A DNA stretch of 22,380 bases from Spirochaetae bacterium HGW-Spirochaetae-7 (GTDB lineage Bacteria > Spirochaetota > Spirochaetia > Treponematales > UBA12059): positions 1 through 22,380 of the forward strand of contig PGXR01000010.1 in assembly GCA_002839245.1 (NCBI GenBank), given 5' to 3'. Shown piece after piece: positions 22,366 through 22,380 of the stretch. The translations under genes and the position numbers were made by a program. The notes beneath the pieces are model-generated. The model made no database searches and was not told the origin of the DNA. It was given only the letters and a program-made list of their open reading frames with translations. Within the stretch, counting starts at the first letter, position 1. Every line of letters begins with the position of its first letter.

Positions 22366-22380
22366 CAAAGACGAAAATCA

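Overview
This is a dense, GC-rich bacterial stretch made almost entirely of protein-coding genes. There is no rRNA, tRNA, CRISPR array or insertion sequence that I can recognise. The gene content suggests a spirochaete of the Treponema/Spirochaeta type. The signs are a PEGA-plus-SUMF1 membrane protein, a tandem signal peptidase pair, chains of TPR proteins and a spirochaete-like GlgC N-terminus. This is inference from family resemblance, not a phylogenetic result.

Layout. Bases 1-1234 (minus) hold one open frame that starts as GlgC and turns, near base 421, into the middle of a sigma-54-type AAA+ domain; this looks like a chimera. Bases 1342-4845 (plus) hold mrfA-mrfB, a helicase and exonuclease pair known for excision repair of mitomycin-type damage. 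Bases 4842-7362 (minus) hold a small conserved protein, a TPR protein and rlmN, joined by 4-base overlaps. Bases 7688-10290 (minus) hold a PEGA/SUMF1 membrane protein, smpB and rsmD. Bases 10356-14148 (plus) hold two adjacent lepB paralogues, hemW and pdxY. Bases 14149-14292 are an AT-rich gap packed with hairpins between convergent genes. Bases 14293-16162 (minus) hold a pentapeptide-repeat protein, a metallo-beta-lactamase-fold protein and a secreted DUF2147 protein. Bases 16310-20730 (plus) hold a Cys-rich small protein, murI, rsgA and mutS2, all overlapping. Bases 20740-21855 (minus) hold a NeuB-like synthase, and 21956-22201 (plus) a small zinc-type protein. The window ends with a promoter pointing out of it.

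How the genes work together. Translation upkeep is the strongest theme: rlmN, smpB (trans-translation), rsmD, rsgA (30S maturation) and mutS2 (collided-ribosome rescue in Bacillus). Around it lie DNA repair (mrfAB), envelope work (lepB pair, murI, neuB, DUF2147) and cofactor genes (hemW, pdxY).

Most notable: (1) the glgC/AAA+ junction, in which both partners are truncated; (2) a second signal peptidase whose nucleophile serine is alanine; (3) several genes whose -10 element lies only 6-9 bases before the start codon, implying leaderless mRNAs, including a divergent pair with overlapping -35 boxes; (4) a metallo-hydrolase with Arg in place of the metal-binding Asp; (5) the hairpin cluster after pdxY. 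I found no clear new multi-gene defence or mobile system.
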